DNA of 64,000 bases from Lactiplantibacillus garii (lineage in GTDB: Bacteria > Bacillota > Bacilli > Lactobacillales > Lactobacillaceae): contig NZ_QWZQ01000005.1 of NCBI RefSeq assembly GCF_003885105.1, forward strand, positions 26,068-90,067, given 5' to 3'. Below the pieces are notes generated by a model. The model was not told the DNA's origin. It did no database searches and worked only from the letters and a program-made list of their open reading frames with translations. The position numbers and the translations under genes are program-made. This document shows positions 25,221-34,033 of this stretch, piece by piece. Each line of letters begins with the position of its first letter. Position 1 is the stretch's first letter.

Positions 25221-25805
25221 ATGGTAAAAACAGATTTACGGGTCCAACGTACCCGTTCCGCGTTGCGCGCAGCCTTTCGCGAGTTAGCACTTAAATATCC
25301 CCACTACCGTGACATCACCGTTAAGGAACTGACCGCGACCGCTAACGTTAACCGTAAAACGTTCTACTTACACTTTGATTCAATTGATGACCTGGCCGAG
25401 ACCTTTACCCAGGACAGCGCGGAAAAGCTTTTAGCGATTATCAACCCGAAGGACTTTAAAGCCAACATTGCCCAACCCGGGTTAATTTTTGACATGTTGA
25501 TGAACTTTTACCACCAGTCGATGGACTTTCACCGGGTCATCCTACTCAACGACGACTACAGTTTTCTCGCTCGTAAAGTCCAAAGCATCGTTGCGGACGG
25601 GTTAACTACGACCATCCAAGCGAACTACCCGCTATCAAAAGACGACGCCAAGGTCTGTGCCACCTTTTTAATTCATAACAACCTGACTTTCTTTCGACTA
25701 TACTTCACCCATCAATTAAATTTAACCACGGATCAGTTAAAACAGCGGCTAGTGTCACTCAACTCCTTCGGGATTCACCAGTTTTTTTACCCCAATGAAA
25801 AGTAA
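25221..25805 (+). CDS. TetR/AcrR-family regulator
   Basis: A 194-residue protein starting at the ATG at 25221 behind AGGAGG; an upstream in-frame start at 25191 lies inside the operator and is unlikely. The N-terminal helix-turn-helix reads DITVKELTATANVNRKTFYLHF, with KTFYLHF the family hallmark. The C-terminal ~130 residues form the ligand-binding domain and resemble TetR_C_33-type regulators. It is transcribed away from the 932-residue YhgE/Pip gene, so it most likely represses that gene and itself through the palindrome between them. The ligand is unknown. Confidence 0.92.
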   Translation: MVKTDLRVQRTRSALRAAFRELALKYPHYRDITVKELTATANVNRKTFYLHFDSIDDLAETFTQDSAEKLLAIINPKDFKANIAQPGLIFDMLMNFYHQSMDFHRVILLNDDYSFLARKVQSIVADGLTTTIQANYPLSKDDAKVCATFLIHNNLTFFRLYFTHQLNLTTDQLKQRLVSLNSFGIHQFFYPNEK

Positions 25806-25811
25806 TTGATT

Positions 25812-25870
25812 AAAAAAATGGTTCTAGTTGACGAACGTTATTCCGTTCATTCACTAGAACCATACTTTTT
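25812..25870. terminator. bidirectional terminator
   Basis: ATGGTTCTAGT pairs with ACTAGAACCAT, with an inner GAACG/CGTTC hairpin. A-run left, T-run right. It serves the TetR gene and the convergent HAD gene. Confidence 0.85.
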
Positions 25871-26681
25871 AGGTTAATAAAATGTGTTCAATTGTTGCCA
25901 AGACCCCGTCGTGTTCGTTATCCAACGTCGTCACGTGGCGGGCCGCGGCCTGGACCGCAGTGGGGGCGTTAACCATCGCATAACTATGCGTGGCGTACCG
26001 CAGTAACGGGACATCGTTAGCCCCGTCACCAAAAGCCATCACTTCATCGGCGGTTAGTCCCCGCTGGGCCGCTAATAATTGGACCGCTGGTAATTTGCCC
26101 ACGTGCTGGTCCACAATGTCCACCACTCCGTAGCCGCTGTCGTGCGCCCGGAGTTTACCCGCAAAATAAGCGTTGATTTGATCAACTAAGGCAGCCGCAT
26201 CGCCCGGTTGAGTTGAAACGCTGATCTTTTTAATTGAATCCTTGACCGCCGCCAAGTCGTCAACCAGTTGTAAGTTATCGTAAAACTTGCGGGCCATCGC
26301 CACCAACTGTTCCGGAGCACCCGCTTCAGTGTACGACCCGTGACTGCCCACCAAAATCAGGTACGCGTGCTTAAACATCTCCTGAAAACGGTCAACGGTC
26401 ACAAAGTGGTGGTGCTGCTCGGCACTCAAACTACCGTCAAACACCTGTCGACCACGGGCGTAGATCGACGCCCCGTTTTCCGCCACCATCACCAGGTTAT
26501 CGGCTAGGACGTCGGCAAACAGCTGCTTTAAATGAGCGTACTGGTTGCCCGAGGATAGTACTAGCGGAATGTTTAACTGGTTTAATCCGGTCAAGACCCG
26601 TTTAAACCGGGCGTGGTCAAAACTCTGATCCGCGCGCAGCAACGTTCCGTTCAGGTCGGTCGCAATTAATTTTATGGACAC
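25869..26681 (-). CDS. Cof-type HAD-family protein with altered motif I
   Basis: A 270-residue protein of the Cof/HAD-IIB group. Motif I, normally DxDGT, reads ATDLNGTLL: nucleophile Asp9 kept, acid/base Asp11 replaced by Asn. Motif II (VLSSGNQ) has Ser, motif III Lys is likely in DQHVGKLPAV, and motif IV reads MAFGDGANDVPLL. Cof phosphatases act on sugar phosphates or flavin and pyridoxal phosphates. Loss of the second Asp usually removes phosphoester hydrolysis, so activity is uncertain. Contrast with the other HAD gene in this window (42554), which has a normal DMDGT. Ribosome site GGAGGA precedes the ATG. Confidence 0.88.
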   Translation of the reverse strand: MSIKLIATDLNGTLLRADQSFDHARFKRVLTGLNQLNIPLVLSSGNQYAHLKQLFADVLADNLVMVAENGASIYARGRQVFDGSLSAEQHHHFVTVDRFQEMFKHAYLILVGSHGSYTEAGAPEQLVAMARKFYDNLQLVDDLAAVKDSIKKISVSTQPGDAAALVDQINAYFAGKLRAHDSGYGVVDIVDQHVGKLPAVQLLAAQRGLTADEVMAFGDGANDVPLLRYATHSYAMVNAPTAVQAAARHVTTLDNEHDGVLATIEHILLT

Positions 26682-26755
26682 AAAAGTTCCTCCTCAACAT
26701 TGGTTTTACGTTTCATTATACTCGTTTTACGTTGTCGTCGGAAAACATTCACCAT

Positions 26756-26791
26756 TATAAAAAGGAACGTTTCGCTCACGCGCAACGTTCC
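26756..26791 (-). terminator. glmS terminator
   Basis: GGAACGTT (26764-26771) pairs with AACGTTCC (26784-26791); minus-strand T-run follows. Confidence 0.85.
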
Positions 26792-26834
26792 CACCCACAC
26801 CTAAGCAAGCTGCTTAGCCGTTAATCATTAGTCT

Positions 26835-28652
26835 TTATTCAACCGTGACACTCTTAGCAAGGTTCCGGGGTTTATCCACGTCTAAGCCCTTGTTAAGACT
26901 CGTGTAGTAGGCGAGTAACTGACCAGGCACAACGCTAAGTAGTGCGGTCAAGCGTTCGTCTACGGCTGGTAACACGATGGTGTCACCGTCTTTAGCCAAA
27001 TTATCGGTAACGATGGTGATCGTCTTGGCACCCCGAGCGGCAACTTCTTGCAGATTAGAACGGGTCAAGCCCGCGGTCTTTTCCTGCGTGATAATCCCGA
27101 TGACCGGCGTATCCTTTTCAATCAACGCAATCGTCCCGTGCTTCAATTCACCGGAGGCAAAACCTTCCGCCTGAACGTATGAAATTTCCTTGAGCTTCAG
27201 TGCCGTTTCCAACGAAACCGCGTAGTCTAAGCCCCGCCCAATGTAGAACGCGTTGGGCGTGTGTAACAGGTCGGCCTTAGCAATGGCTTCAAAGGTCTTC
27301 TTTTCATCAACTAAGCCCTGCATCCCATTCGCAACTAGGGCCAACTGCTTTTTGACGTCGAAGTCCTTAGCAGCTGACTGGTTATCCGCAACACCTAACG
27401 CTTTGGCTAAAATGGCTTCCAGAGCAATTTGGGCCGTGTACGCCTTGGTTGAAGCTACCGCGATTTCAGGACCCGCGTGCAGCAACAACGTGTAAGTGGC
27501 TTCCCGGGATAACGTCGAGTTAGGAACGTTGGTGATCGTTAAACTTGGGAATTTCTGTTCGTTGACGTTCAGTAAGACTTCCCGACTGTCGGCCGTTTCA
27601 CCGGACTGGGTCAAGAAGATGAAGAACGGGTGGTCCGACAACAGTGGTTGGTTGTAAGCAAATTCAGACGAAACGTGGACTTCGGTTGGCACGTTAGCGA
27701 GCGATTCAAACAACTTCGCCCCAACTAAACCAGCGTGATAACTCGTCCCCGCCGCCACGATGTAGAGCCGGTCAGCTTGCTTGATGGCGTCCAAGAGGTC
27801 TTGGTTAATGACCGGTTGACCATCATCATTCAAGTAAACTTGGGACAATTTCCGCATGACGTTCGGTTGTTCATCAATTTCCTTCAACATGTAGAATGGG
27901 TAAGTCCCCTTATCCGCAGAAGCGGGGTCAATGTCAACGTGGAACGTCTTGCGTTCAACGGCTTGACCCTGTTGGTCGGTAATTTTGATCGCGTTTGGTT
28001 TAACGACCACAATTTCACCATCGTGGAGTTCCAAGAAATCCTTCGTTTGGTCAAGCATGGCCAAACTATCGGAACAAACCACGTTAAAGCCCTTACCTAC
28101 CCCAATCAGTAACGGACTCTTGTTTTTAGCCACGTAGAGCGTATCGGGATCTTCCTTATCCATTAACAGGAAACCGTAAGAAGAATGGCCTAGTAAGCTC
28201 AAAGTCTTCCGGAAGGCATCTAGCGTGGAGAGATTTTCTTTGGTTACAAAGCGGTCAACGAGTTGCACGATCACTTCGGTATCCGTTTGTGATGTGAAGG
28301 TCACGTCGCTTAAGTACTGACTCTTCAAATCTTGGAAGTTTTCGATCACACCGTTATGAACCAAGTAGAAACGGCCATCCGCCGAAACTTGGGGATGCGC
28401 GTTTGCAACGCTTGGTGCACCGTGGGTTGCCCACCGGGTGTGGCCGATACCGGTTGAACCGTGTACGTTCGAACCGACTTCTTTACGTAAGTCGTCGATA
28501 CGGCCCTTTTCTTTAACTAAATAATCGTGTCCGTCCTGGTCATTAACGTAAATACCAGCTGAATCGTAACCACGATATTCTAGCTTTTCCAAACCATTTA
28601 ACAAAATTGATACTGCGCTGTCTTTACCGGTAACTCCAACAATTCCACACAT
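26835..28652 (-). CDS. glmS: glutamine-fructose-6-phosphate aminotransferase (isomerising)
   Basis: A 605-residue enzyme making glucosamine-6-phosphate from fructose-6-phosphate and glutamine, the first step to UDP-GlcNAc. The N-terminal glutaminase begins MCGIVGVTGK, with Cys2 (catalytic after Met removal), and has GHTRWATHG and HNGVIENF. Two SIS domains follow: AAGTSYHAGLVG, LTQSGETADSRE, STKAYTAQIALEAIL and AEGFASGELKHGTIALIE. The C-terminus DKPRNLAKSVTVE is the usual end. The 5' leader carries a glmS ribozyme, so the gene is controlled by its product. glmM lies downstream of a separate unit further right. Confidence 0.98.
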   Translation of the reverse strand: MCGIVGVTGKDSAVSILLNGLEKLEYRGYDSAGIYVNDQDGHDYLVKEKGRIDDLRKEVGSNVHGSTGIGHTRWATHGAPSVANAHPQVSADGRFYLVHNGVIENFQDLKSQYLSDVTFTSQTDTEVIVQLVDRFVTKENLSTLDAFRKTLSLLGHSSYGFLLMDKEDPDTLYVAKNKSPLLIGVGKGFNVVCSDSLAMLDQTKDFLELHDGEIVVVKPNAIKITDQQGQAVERKTFHVDIDPASADKGTYPFYMLKEIDEQPNVMRKLSQVYLNDDGQPVINQDLLDAIKQADRLYIVAAGTSYHAGLVGAKLFESLANVPTEVHVSSEFAYNQPLLSDHPFFIFLTQSGETADSREVLLNVNEQKFPSLTITNVPNSTLSREATYTLLLHAGPEIAVASTKAYTAQIALEAILAKALGVADNQSAAKDFDVKKQLALVANGMQGLVDEKKTFEAIAKADLLHTPNAFYIGRGLDYAVSLETALKLKEISYVQAEGFASGELKHGTIALIEKDTPVIGIITQEKTAGLTRSNLQEVAARGAKTITIVTDNLAKDGDTIVLPAVDERLTALLSVVPGQLLAYYTSLNKGLDVDKPRNLAKSVTVE

Positions 28653-28697
28653 AAGATAATCTTCCTTTACTGTTTTGAATTGTTTCTAGCTGCTTGG

Positions 28698-28827
28698 TCA
28701 AAATGTCTGTCACCAGTCTCACAACTGGTTTTTGTAATTGCCCTGTAGAGTGCAGTCCCTGACGTCACCCGTCGATTGTCGATAAACGTCATCCTCGTCA
28801 ACTTTAAAACTTAAAGTCCTGGCGCTA
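28698..28827 (-). ncRNA. glmS ribozyme-riboswitch
   Basis: In the minus-strand leader of glmS: AGCGCC at the cleavage site (28821-28826), then GGACTTTAAG...AAAGTTGACGAGGAT and GTTTATCGA, the invariant core of the glucosamine-6-phosphate-dependent self-cleaving ribozyme. CGACGGGTGACGTCAGG and a P3/P4-like hairpin (ACCAGTTGTGAGACTGGT) follow. The usual GATGGGGTTT reads GATGACGTTT here with a matching change on the partner strand. Right boundary is approximate. Confidence 0.93.
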
Positions 28828-29070
28828 TTCCGATTTAACCAATTAAAAATTGGTCTAGTCTATCCTCCTATTGGTATATTTTCTAGAAACAAGTTAACTT
28901 TAACTTTACAGCGGTAAAATGTCAACAATCATTCGCATTGGTATACCCGTTAGTTCGAACGTATACCAATCAAATTACTTATATTTCGCGGATGAAAGCT
29001 AGTTGTGCTTTTTTGATGAAATTTTCATTCTTTCCTGGATTACCGTCATCATTACGGCGCTGATATTCTT

Positions 29071-29200
29071 TAAGCCAGCTGACACTTTCCGCCGTCCAGT
29101 CGGCCGCGATTGGGCCGGAACGCGGTGGACACAGCTTGAAGCCAAGCACACCCCGCTTGTCTCCAACCTCAGTCAGCGTCGAGCGGAAGGCGGAAAGCTA
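29071..29200 (+). repeat. structured repeat related to the 44-kb inverted pair
   Basis: CACTTTCCGCCGTCCAGTCGG...GGGCCGGAACGCGGTGGACACA closely matches the 5' part of the repeats at 44080-44278 and 44489-44693. It is closed by CTTTCCGCC (29085-29093)/GGCGGAAAG (29189-29197). The 3' half differs from the 44-kb copies. It lies between the glmS leader and the glmM terminator, and the only reading frames in it are short and without ribosome sites. Confidence 0.7.
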
Positions 29201-29245
29201 ACCCCAACTATGAGAACATCTGTACACTTTGGTTAAGTCACCACT

Positions 29246-29284
29246 GCAAAAAAAGCCCGCCGGTGATTAACACCTTGCGGACTT
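29246..29284 (-). terminator. terminator of cdaA-cdaR-glmM
   Basis: GTCCGCAAGGTG pairs with CACCGGCGGGC on the minus strand, followed by seven T. Confidence 0.85.
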
Positions 29285-29306
29285 GTAATAAAGTACGGAC
29301 GACTAG

Positions 29307-30662
29307 TTAGTCGACACCGACTTCGGATTTAACAACGTCAACGATGCGGTCAACGTAGGCCCCGACGAGTTCGTCGGTTTTAGCTTCTGCCATGACCCGG
29401 AGTAGGTCCTGGGTCCCGGAAGGCCGAACTAAGACGCGGCCTTCCCCGGCCATTTCGGTTTCAACTTCTTTGATAACGGCTTGGATCTTGGCGTTATTCA
29501 AAGCAGCTTTTTTATCTTGAACCTTCACGTTAACTAATTTTTGTGGGTAAGTCGTTACTTCAGCGGCTAATTCGGATAACTTCTTACCCGTTTCTTTCAT
29601 GACGTGTAGCAGTTGAATCCCAGTCAACATCCCGTCACCAGTGGTGTTAAAGTCTAAGAACACCACGTGACCAGACTGTTCGCCACCGAGGTTAAAGCCG
29701 TCTTTCAACATTTCTTCAACTACGTAGCGGTCCCCAACCTGGGTTTGTTCACTGTGTAAGCCGGCTGCTTCTAAGGCCTTGTATAGGCCGAGGTTACTCA
29801 TCACGGTCGTGACCACGGTGTCCTTCTTTAACTTGCCGCGTTCACTTAAGAACTTACCGCAAATGTACATAATCTTATCACCGTCAATGATGTTCCCTAA
29901 TTCATCAACCGCGATACACCGGTCCCCATCACCGTCAAAGGCCAGCCCAACTTGCGCACCCTTTTCAACGACAAACTTAGACAAGGCTTCGGGGTGGGTT
30001 GAACCCACGCCCTTGTTAATGTTCAAGCCGTCGGGTGAAGTCGCCATCGTTTCAAAGTCTACGTTCAGATCAGCAAAGATCCGTGAAACTAAGTTACTGG
30101 TTGAACCGTTGGCACCGTCCACGGCCAAATGAATCCCACTTAAGTCGTCGGGAATGGTTTGTTCCAAGAATTGGGAATACTTTAAGTTACCTTCTGGGAA
30201 GTCGGCTACCGTTCCAAGGCCTTCAGCAGCTGGCCGTGGTAAATCGTCGGTTTCCTTTTCAAGTAAGGCTTCAATTTCTTCTTCCTTAGCATCGGACAGT
30301 TTAAAACCGTCGCCACCAAAGAACTTGATGCCGTTATCTTCAACCGGGTTGTGGGAAGCGGAGATCATGACCCCGGCGTCAGCGTCTTGGATCCGAACTA
30401 AGTAGGCAACACCGGGCGTGGTGATTACCCCTAAACGTAAGACTTCGATCCCAGCCGATAATAACCCGGCAACTAAGGCTTCTTCCAACATTTGACCAGA
30501 AATCCGGGTGTCACGGGCAACTAAGACCCGGGGTTGACTATCCTTATCCTCGGCGTGTTCGGTTAAGACATAACCACCGGCACGGCCTAAACGAAAAGCT
30601 AATTCGGGTGTTAACCCTGAGTTTGCGATACCGCGAACCCCATCAGTACCAAAATATTTCAT
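29307..30662 (-). CDS. glmM: phosphoglucosamine mutase
   Basis: A 451-residue enzyme converting glucosamine-6-phosphate to glucosamine-1-phosphate, the step after glmS. Motifs: [14 protein letters not shown] at the start, the phosphoserine loop [16 protein letters not shown], the metal loop [13 protein letters not shown], the sugar loop [10 protein letters not shown] and the phosphate-binding [13 protein letters not shown]. Length is normal. It is the last gene of the conserved cdaA-cdaR-glmM operon, 26 bases after cdaR. In relatives GlmM also binds and inhibits CdaA, linking c-di-AMP to wall precursor supply. Confidence 0.98.
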   Translation of the reverse strand: MKYFGTDGVRGIANSGLTPELAFRLGRAGGYVLTEHAEDKDSQPRVLVARDTRISGQMLEEALVAGLLSAGIEVLRLGVITTPGVAYLVRIQDADAGVMISASHNPVEDNGIKFFGGDGFKLSDAKEEEIEALLEKETDDLPRPAAEGLGTVADFPEGNLKYSQFLEQTIPDDLSGIHLAVDGANGSTSNLVSRIFADLNVDFETMATSPDGLNINKGVGSTHPEALSKFVVEKGAQVGLAFDGDGDRCIAVDELGNIIDGDKIMYICGKFLSERGKLKKDTVVTTVMSNLGLYKALEAAGLHSEQTQVGDRYVVEEMLKDGFNLGGEQSGHVVFLDFNTTGDGMLTGIQLLHVMKETGKKLSELAAEVTTYPQKLVNVKVQDKKAALNNAKIQAVIKEVETEMAGEGRVLVRPSGTQDLLRVMAEAKTDELVGAYVDRIVDVVKSEVGVD

Positions 30663-30688
30663 TATTAATTTACCTCGTTTCAGATTAA

Positions 30689-31666
30689 TCAGTTACTTTT
30701 AACTGTAATTTTTACCTTAATTGACGTTGGACTGACCGATGAAATCCCATCTTCATCGCTCGTTGAAATTTTAACCGTCTTCGTCGTGGTTGACGTGACG
30801 TTTGACACGTCAACGTCCACCGGCAACGACGATAATTTGGATAAGGCCGCCTTAGTCCCAGTGACCGTTACCGACTTCGTATCGGTCGAGAACGAATAAC
30901 TCGTATCGGCCGACGTTTTACCACTGGCCTTTAAATCCACCGACACGTCCTTAGTGGTGGACGCCTGGGTAACTGGAATGTACACCGACGTGGTCGACGG
31001 CGTTAGGACCGCGTTTAGCGTCTGACCGTTAGCATCCAGGGCTTCAATCATCGCCTGCTGGTTAACGGATTTTTGTAAGTTCTTCGTGGTGTTGACGACC
31101 GCCACAACCTTGGCGACCTTGCTGACCTCGCTGACCGCGCCCGTAACCTTGACCGACGACGTTCCTAACCGGGGCGTCCCCGCTTCGTAGCCCGATGCCA
31201 AATTATCCTTATTAAAATCAGCGTGGACTTTATAAGTAGCCGTGCGACGCGGCTGAATGTTGATGTGAATGTACTTTTGGTTTAAAGCGTAGCTGAGTTC
31301 CTTATTTAGCCCGTCGACCTGCACCTTAACACTGTGGCGCCCAACCGATAGATCGGATAAGTTCGCGTACACCTTAAAGTTTTGCGTGTTAGCGGTGGTG
31401 GTCACTAACGCCGCCGGTCCTTCAATCGTAACCTTAATATTTTCCGGGTAGCCGGTCACAAAATACTTCGTACTATTGACGTTGAGTTCCAGTGGAGCGC
31501 TGATCGTCACTTTACGGTTCGACGTCAGCGTCGTTTTTGAAGAACTGTTCGTTAAAATACTAGCATTGTGTGACGACTTGAGCGAGTTAACGTAGGCAAA
31601 CAGGACTAACGCGCAAACTAACGCTAACAGGCGCATAGCCCAGGCACTATCCATAAATTTTTTCAT
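30689..31666 (-). CDS. cdaR: CdaA regulatory protein, YbbR domains
   Basis: A 325-residue protein with one N-terminal membrane helix (residues 10-27, [19 protein letters not shown]) and an outer part of three or four YbbR repeats (for example the [19 protein letters not shown] and [18 protein letters not shown] segments). CdaR binds and modulates the diadenylate cyclase CdaA from outside the membrane. Its start overlaps the cdaA stop by four bases (ATGA), showing translational coupling. The outer part is rich in Ser, Thr and Val, as usual for the family. Confidence 0.94.
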   Translation of the reverse strand: MKKFMDSAWAMRLLALVCALVLFAYVNSLKSSHNASILTNSSSKTTLTSNRKVTISAPLELNVNSTKYFVTGYPENIKVTIEGPAALVTTTANTQNFKVYANLSDLSVGRHSVKVQVDGLNKELSYALNQKYIHINIQPRRTATYKVHADFNKDNLASGYEAGTPRLGTSSVKVTGAVSEVSKVAKVVAVVNTTKNLQKSVNQQAMIEALDANGQTLNAVLTPSTTSVYIPVTQASTTKDVSVDLKASGKTSADTSYSFSTDTKSVTVTGTKAALSKLSSLPVDVDVSNVTSTTTKTVKISTSDEDGISSVSPTSIKVKITVKSN

Positions 31667-32505
31667 TTACGAGGACCCCCTCCAAAAATGCGGGCAAACC
31701 AACTTTGAACCGCATTTTGACGAGTTTGATCTTCCGGTGTCAGCAGCACTTGACGGAAGTAGCGTAAATAATTTTCGCGCGTCATTCCCCGCATTAATTC
31801 GTTATCCTTCGTAATTGAAACTTCACCAGTTTCTTCGGAGATAACGATCGTCAGGGCGTCCGTCACTTCACTGATCCCCACGGCGGCCCGGTGCCGGGTC
31901 CCCAGTTCTTTAGGAATCAGGTTACTTTCCGACAACGGCAAGTAGGCCGCGGCCACCTTAATTTGATTATCTTGAATAATGACCGCCCCGTCGTGCAACG
32001 GTGTGTTGGGAATAAAAATATTAATTAATAATTCTCCCGTAATGTCGGCGTCTAAGGCAATCCCGGTTTCAATGTAATCTTCCAAACCAGTATCCATCTT
32101 GATCGACATCAACGCACCGATTCGCCGTTTGGCCATGTATTGAATAGCCTTATCCAGCTCGGCAATCATCCGTTCCTCATCTTCATTTTGACGTTTGCCG
32201 CGCGTAAAAATCGAACCGCGTCCTAAATGTTCCAAGCCCCGCCGAATTTCGGGTTGGAAGATGATGACCATTGCAATCACGGCCCAATTAATGATTTGAT
32301 CCATGATCCACGAAACCGTATCAAGTCCAATCAAAACACTGACGAACTTAATGATTGCAATTACCACGATTCCACGGAAAAGTTGAACGGCCTTGGTTCC
32401 CCGCAACAGCACGATCAACTCGTAAATGACAAACCAAACCGCAAGAATGTCTAGGAGCCGGACAAAGTTTTGCACTGTCAATAAAGCGCTCCAGTTGAAG
32501 TTCAT
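31663..32505 (-). CDS. cdaA: diadenylate cyclase (c-di-AMP synthase)
   Basis: A 280-residue membrane enzyme joining two ATP into cyclic di-AMP, a messenger for osmolyte and wall control. Three membrane helices lie in the first ~95 residues, followed by the DAC domain with its two catalytic motifs: PLHDGAVII (DGA) and GTRHRAAVG (RHR). First gene of the cdaA-cdaR-glmM operon. The ATG lies after GGAGGAGGATC, and an extended -10 promoter is about 35 bases upstream. Confidence 0.97.
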   Translation of the reverse strand: MNFNWSALLTVQNFVRLLDILAVWFVIYELIVLLRGTKAVQLFRGIVVIAIIKFVSVLIGLDTVSWIMDQIINWAVIAMVIIFQPEIRRGLEHLGRGSIFTRGKRQNEDEERMIAELDKAIQYMAKRRIGALMSIKMDTGLEDYIETGIALDADITGELLINIFIPNTPLHDGAVIIQDNQIKVAAAYLPLSESNLIPKELGTRHRAAVGISEVTDALTIVISEETGEVSITKDNELMRGMTRENYLRYFRQVLLTPEDQTRQNAVQSWFARIFGGGPRK

Positions 32506-32539
32506 GATCCTCCTCCTTATGAAAATTATTTACTTTCAC

Positions 32540-32548
32540 ATTATAGCA
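32540..32548 (-). promoter_or_regulatory. cdaA promoter, extended -10
   Basis: TGCTATAAT on the minus strand (TATAAT 32540-32545 with TG two bases ahead); no good -35 box, as usual for extended -10 promoters. Confidence 0.6.
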
Positions 32549-32688
32549 CGGCGCACCGCCTCACGTTGACTGATTTCAAACAAGACCGGCAATTAGGATA
32601 GATTTTGAATTAATATTAAACTTGTGTTTATTTAATATAGCTTATTTAATATTTCTGTTAAAATTGACAGTGAAAGCGTGGTGATCAA

Positions 32689-33339
32689 ATGACAAAAACA
32701 CAGCGCTGGCTCATTCGGCTCGTCTACTGGGCCTTCATTGGTTTTGCAGCGCTTGAATTGCACGGTTCATTTCGATTCTTACTTTTAAACACCGTTTTGG
32801 CGTACGTTCCGGTTGAACTTAGTTTTTGGCTGACCCAGCGGCGGTCAAACTGGACGTTTTGGGCGTTAGCGGTCATTTGGTTGCTCTTTTATCCCAACGC
32901 GCCCTACCTAATGACCGACCTGTTTCACCTTAGTCTGCTCAATCCATACGGGTTAAACGGGATGTTACGGTTCAACCTCGAAATGTGGCGGGAATTTGCC
33001 TACCTGATTGGACCCATGATGGTCTCAACCTTAGTTGGAACTTGGGGCGTTGACCAAGTTGCCCAAGAAAGCGTGCGGCGCTTGCACTTAACCCGCTTAC
33101 CCCTGGGTCGCGAGTTGATCAGCGGTGCCCTGTTCTTATTTGCGGGGATTGGCGTTTACGTTGGCCGTTTCTTACGCTTACATTCGATTTATCTTCTAAT
33201 AACCCCGCAGTACATCGTCGACCAGTTGCTGGGCATGTGGTCCGCAAAGATGCTGGCATTCGTCGTGATTATGTGGTGTCTACAATTACTTATCTACGCT
33301 GCTTGGCGCTTTACGAGTACGCCGAACAATCAAAAATAG
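32689..33339 (+). CDS. DUF1361-family membrane protein
   Basis: A 216-residue integral membrane protein with about six hydrophobic segments. The conserved segment of DUF1361 is clear: WLLFYPNAPYLMTDLFHL (about residues 64-81), preceded by a YVPVELSFWL helix and followed by GVYVGRFLRLHSI. Function of the family is unknown. It stands alone, with an AT-rich promoter region upstream, and ends at a bidirectional terminator shared with a MarR gene. Confidence 0.88.
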   Translation: MTKTQRWLIRLVYWAFIGFAALELHGSFRFLLLNTVLAYVPVELSFWLTQRRSNWTFWALAVIWLLFYPNAPYLMTDLFHLSLLNPYGLNGMLRFNLEMWREFAYLIGPMMVSTLVGTWGVDQVAQESVRRLHLTRLPLGRELISGALFLFAGIGVYVGRFLRLHSIYLLITPQYIVDQLLGMWSAKMLAFVVIMWCLQLLIYAAWRFTSTPNNQK

Positions 33340-33378
33340 CAAGCTCACGGCCATGATGACCGGAGCTTGCTATTTTGA
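33331..33378. terminator. bidirectional terminator
   Basis: AAAATAGCAAGCTC pairs with GGAGCTTGCTATTTT; left arm overlaps the end of the DUF1361 gene. Confidence 0.9.
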
Positions 33379-33891
33379 TTAATTCTTAACTTTGGGATCA
33401 CTATATTCAGCGTGACGACCACGCTTATCGTGTAAACCGCTAAAGCCGCTAAAGCCAAGCTTAGTGGCCTTCTTTTCGGCGTCGTTAATGTAGCGCAACG
33501 TGTCCCCCGCGCGCTTCTCACCGTAAACTTGCATCCACTGGTGGAAACGTTCGTCGGACGCGGTCGTAATCGCCTGCTCAACCTTAGCACCGGACGGCGT
33601 CAATGATAAGTACTTAATGCGTCGGTCGTGTGCGTTCGTTGTCTGATCGATATACTTCAAATCCAATAAAACGTTGATTTGACGGGCAATCGCGCTCCGT
33701 GACACCCGTTGTTCATTAGCAATTTTAACCAGCGTCAGCGGTTCTTCACTGGTAGCAATCATTCGCATCACAGTGTAAGCTTCAAACGTAATCTTGTACG
33801 GCCGCGTTGGTACCGATACAAAGTCCCCAATGTATTTTAAAATGTGCATGTAAGTCTCCACAAACTGTTCGTGGATCTCTGATTCACTCAT
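33379..33891 (-). CDS. MarR-family transcriptional regulator
   Basis: A 170-residue protein with the MarR winged helix: LTLVKIANEQRVSRSAIARQ (helix-turn-helix, about residues 53-72) and the wing with NAHDRRIKYLSLTPSG. The C-terminal ~25 residues are charged and rich in Lys, Arg and Asp, an extension not seen in the other MarR protein of this window. It lies between a convergent DUF1361 gene and, upstream, a Na+/H+ antiporter on the same strand. No target is obvious; self-regulation is likely for the family. Confidence 0.9.
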   Translation of the reverse strand: MSESEIHEQFVETYMHILKYIGDFVSVPTRPYKITFEAYTVMRMIATSEEPLTLVKIANEQRVSRSAIARQINVLLDLKYIDQTTNAHDRRIKYLSLTPSGAKVEQAITTASDERFHQWMQVYGEKRAGDTLRYINDAEKKATKLGFSGFSGLHDKRGRHAEYSDPKVKN

Positions 33892-34033
33892 GTTACGTCC
33901 CCCCGCAAATTCTTTCCCGAATGTAAATGGTTCTTTAAAGCCCGTAACTAATTGGTAGAGCTAACCATTCACTATCAATACTACTCTACATCATTATAAC
34001 CTAGAACTACTTCTTTACAACATTTAAATATAA

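Noticed and set aside
29003..29236. 77-residue plus-strand open frame between glmS and glmM
   Set aside because: It runs through the structured repeat, has no good ribosome site and shows no protein-like composition.
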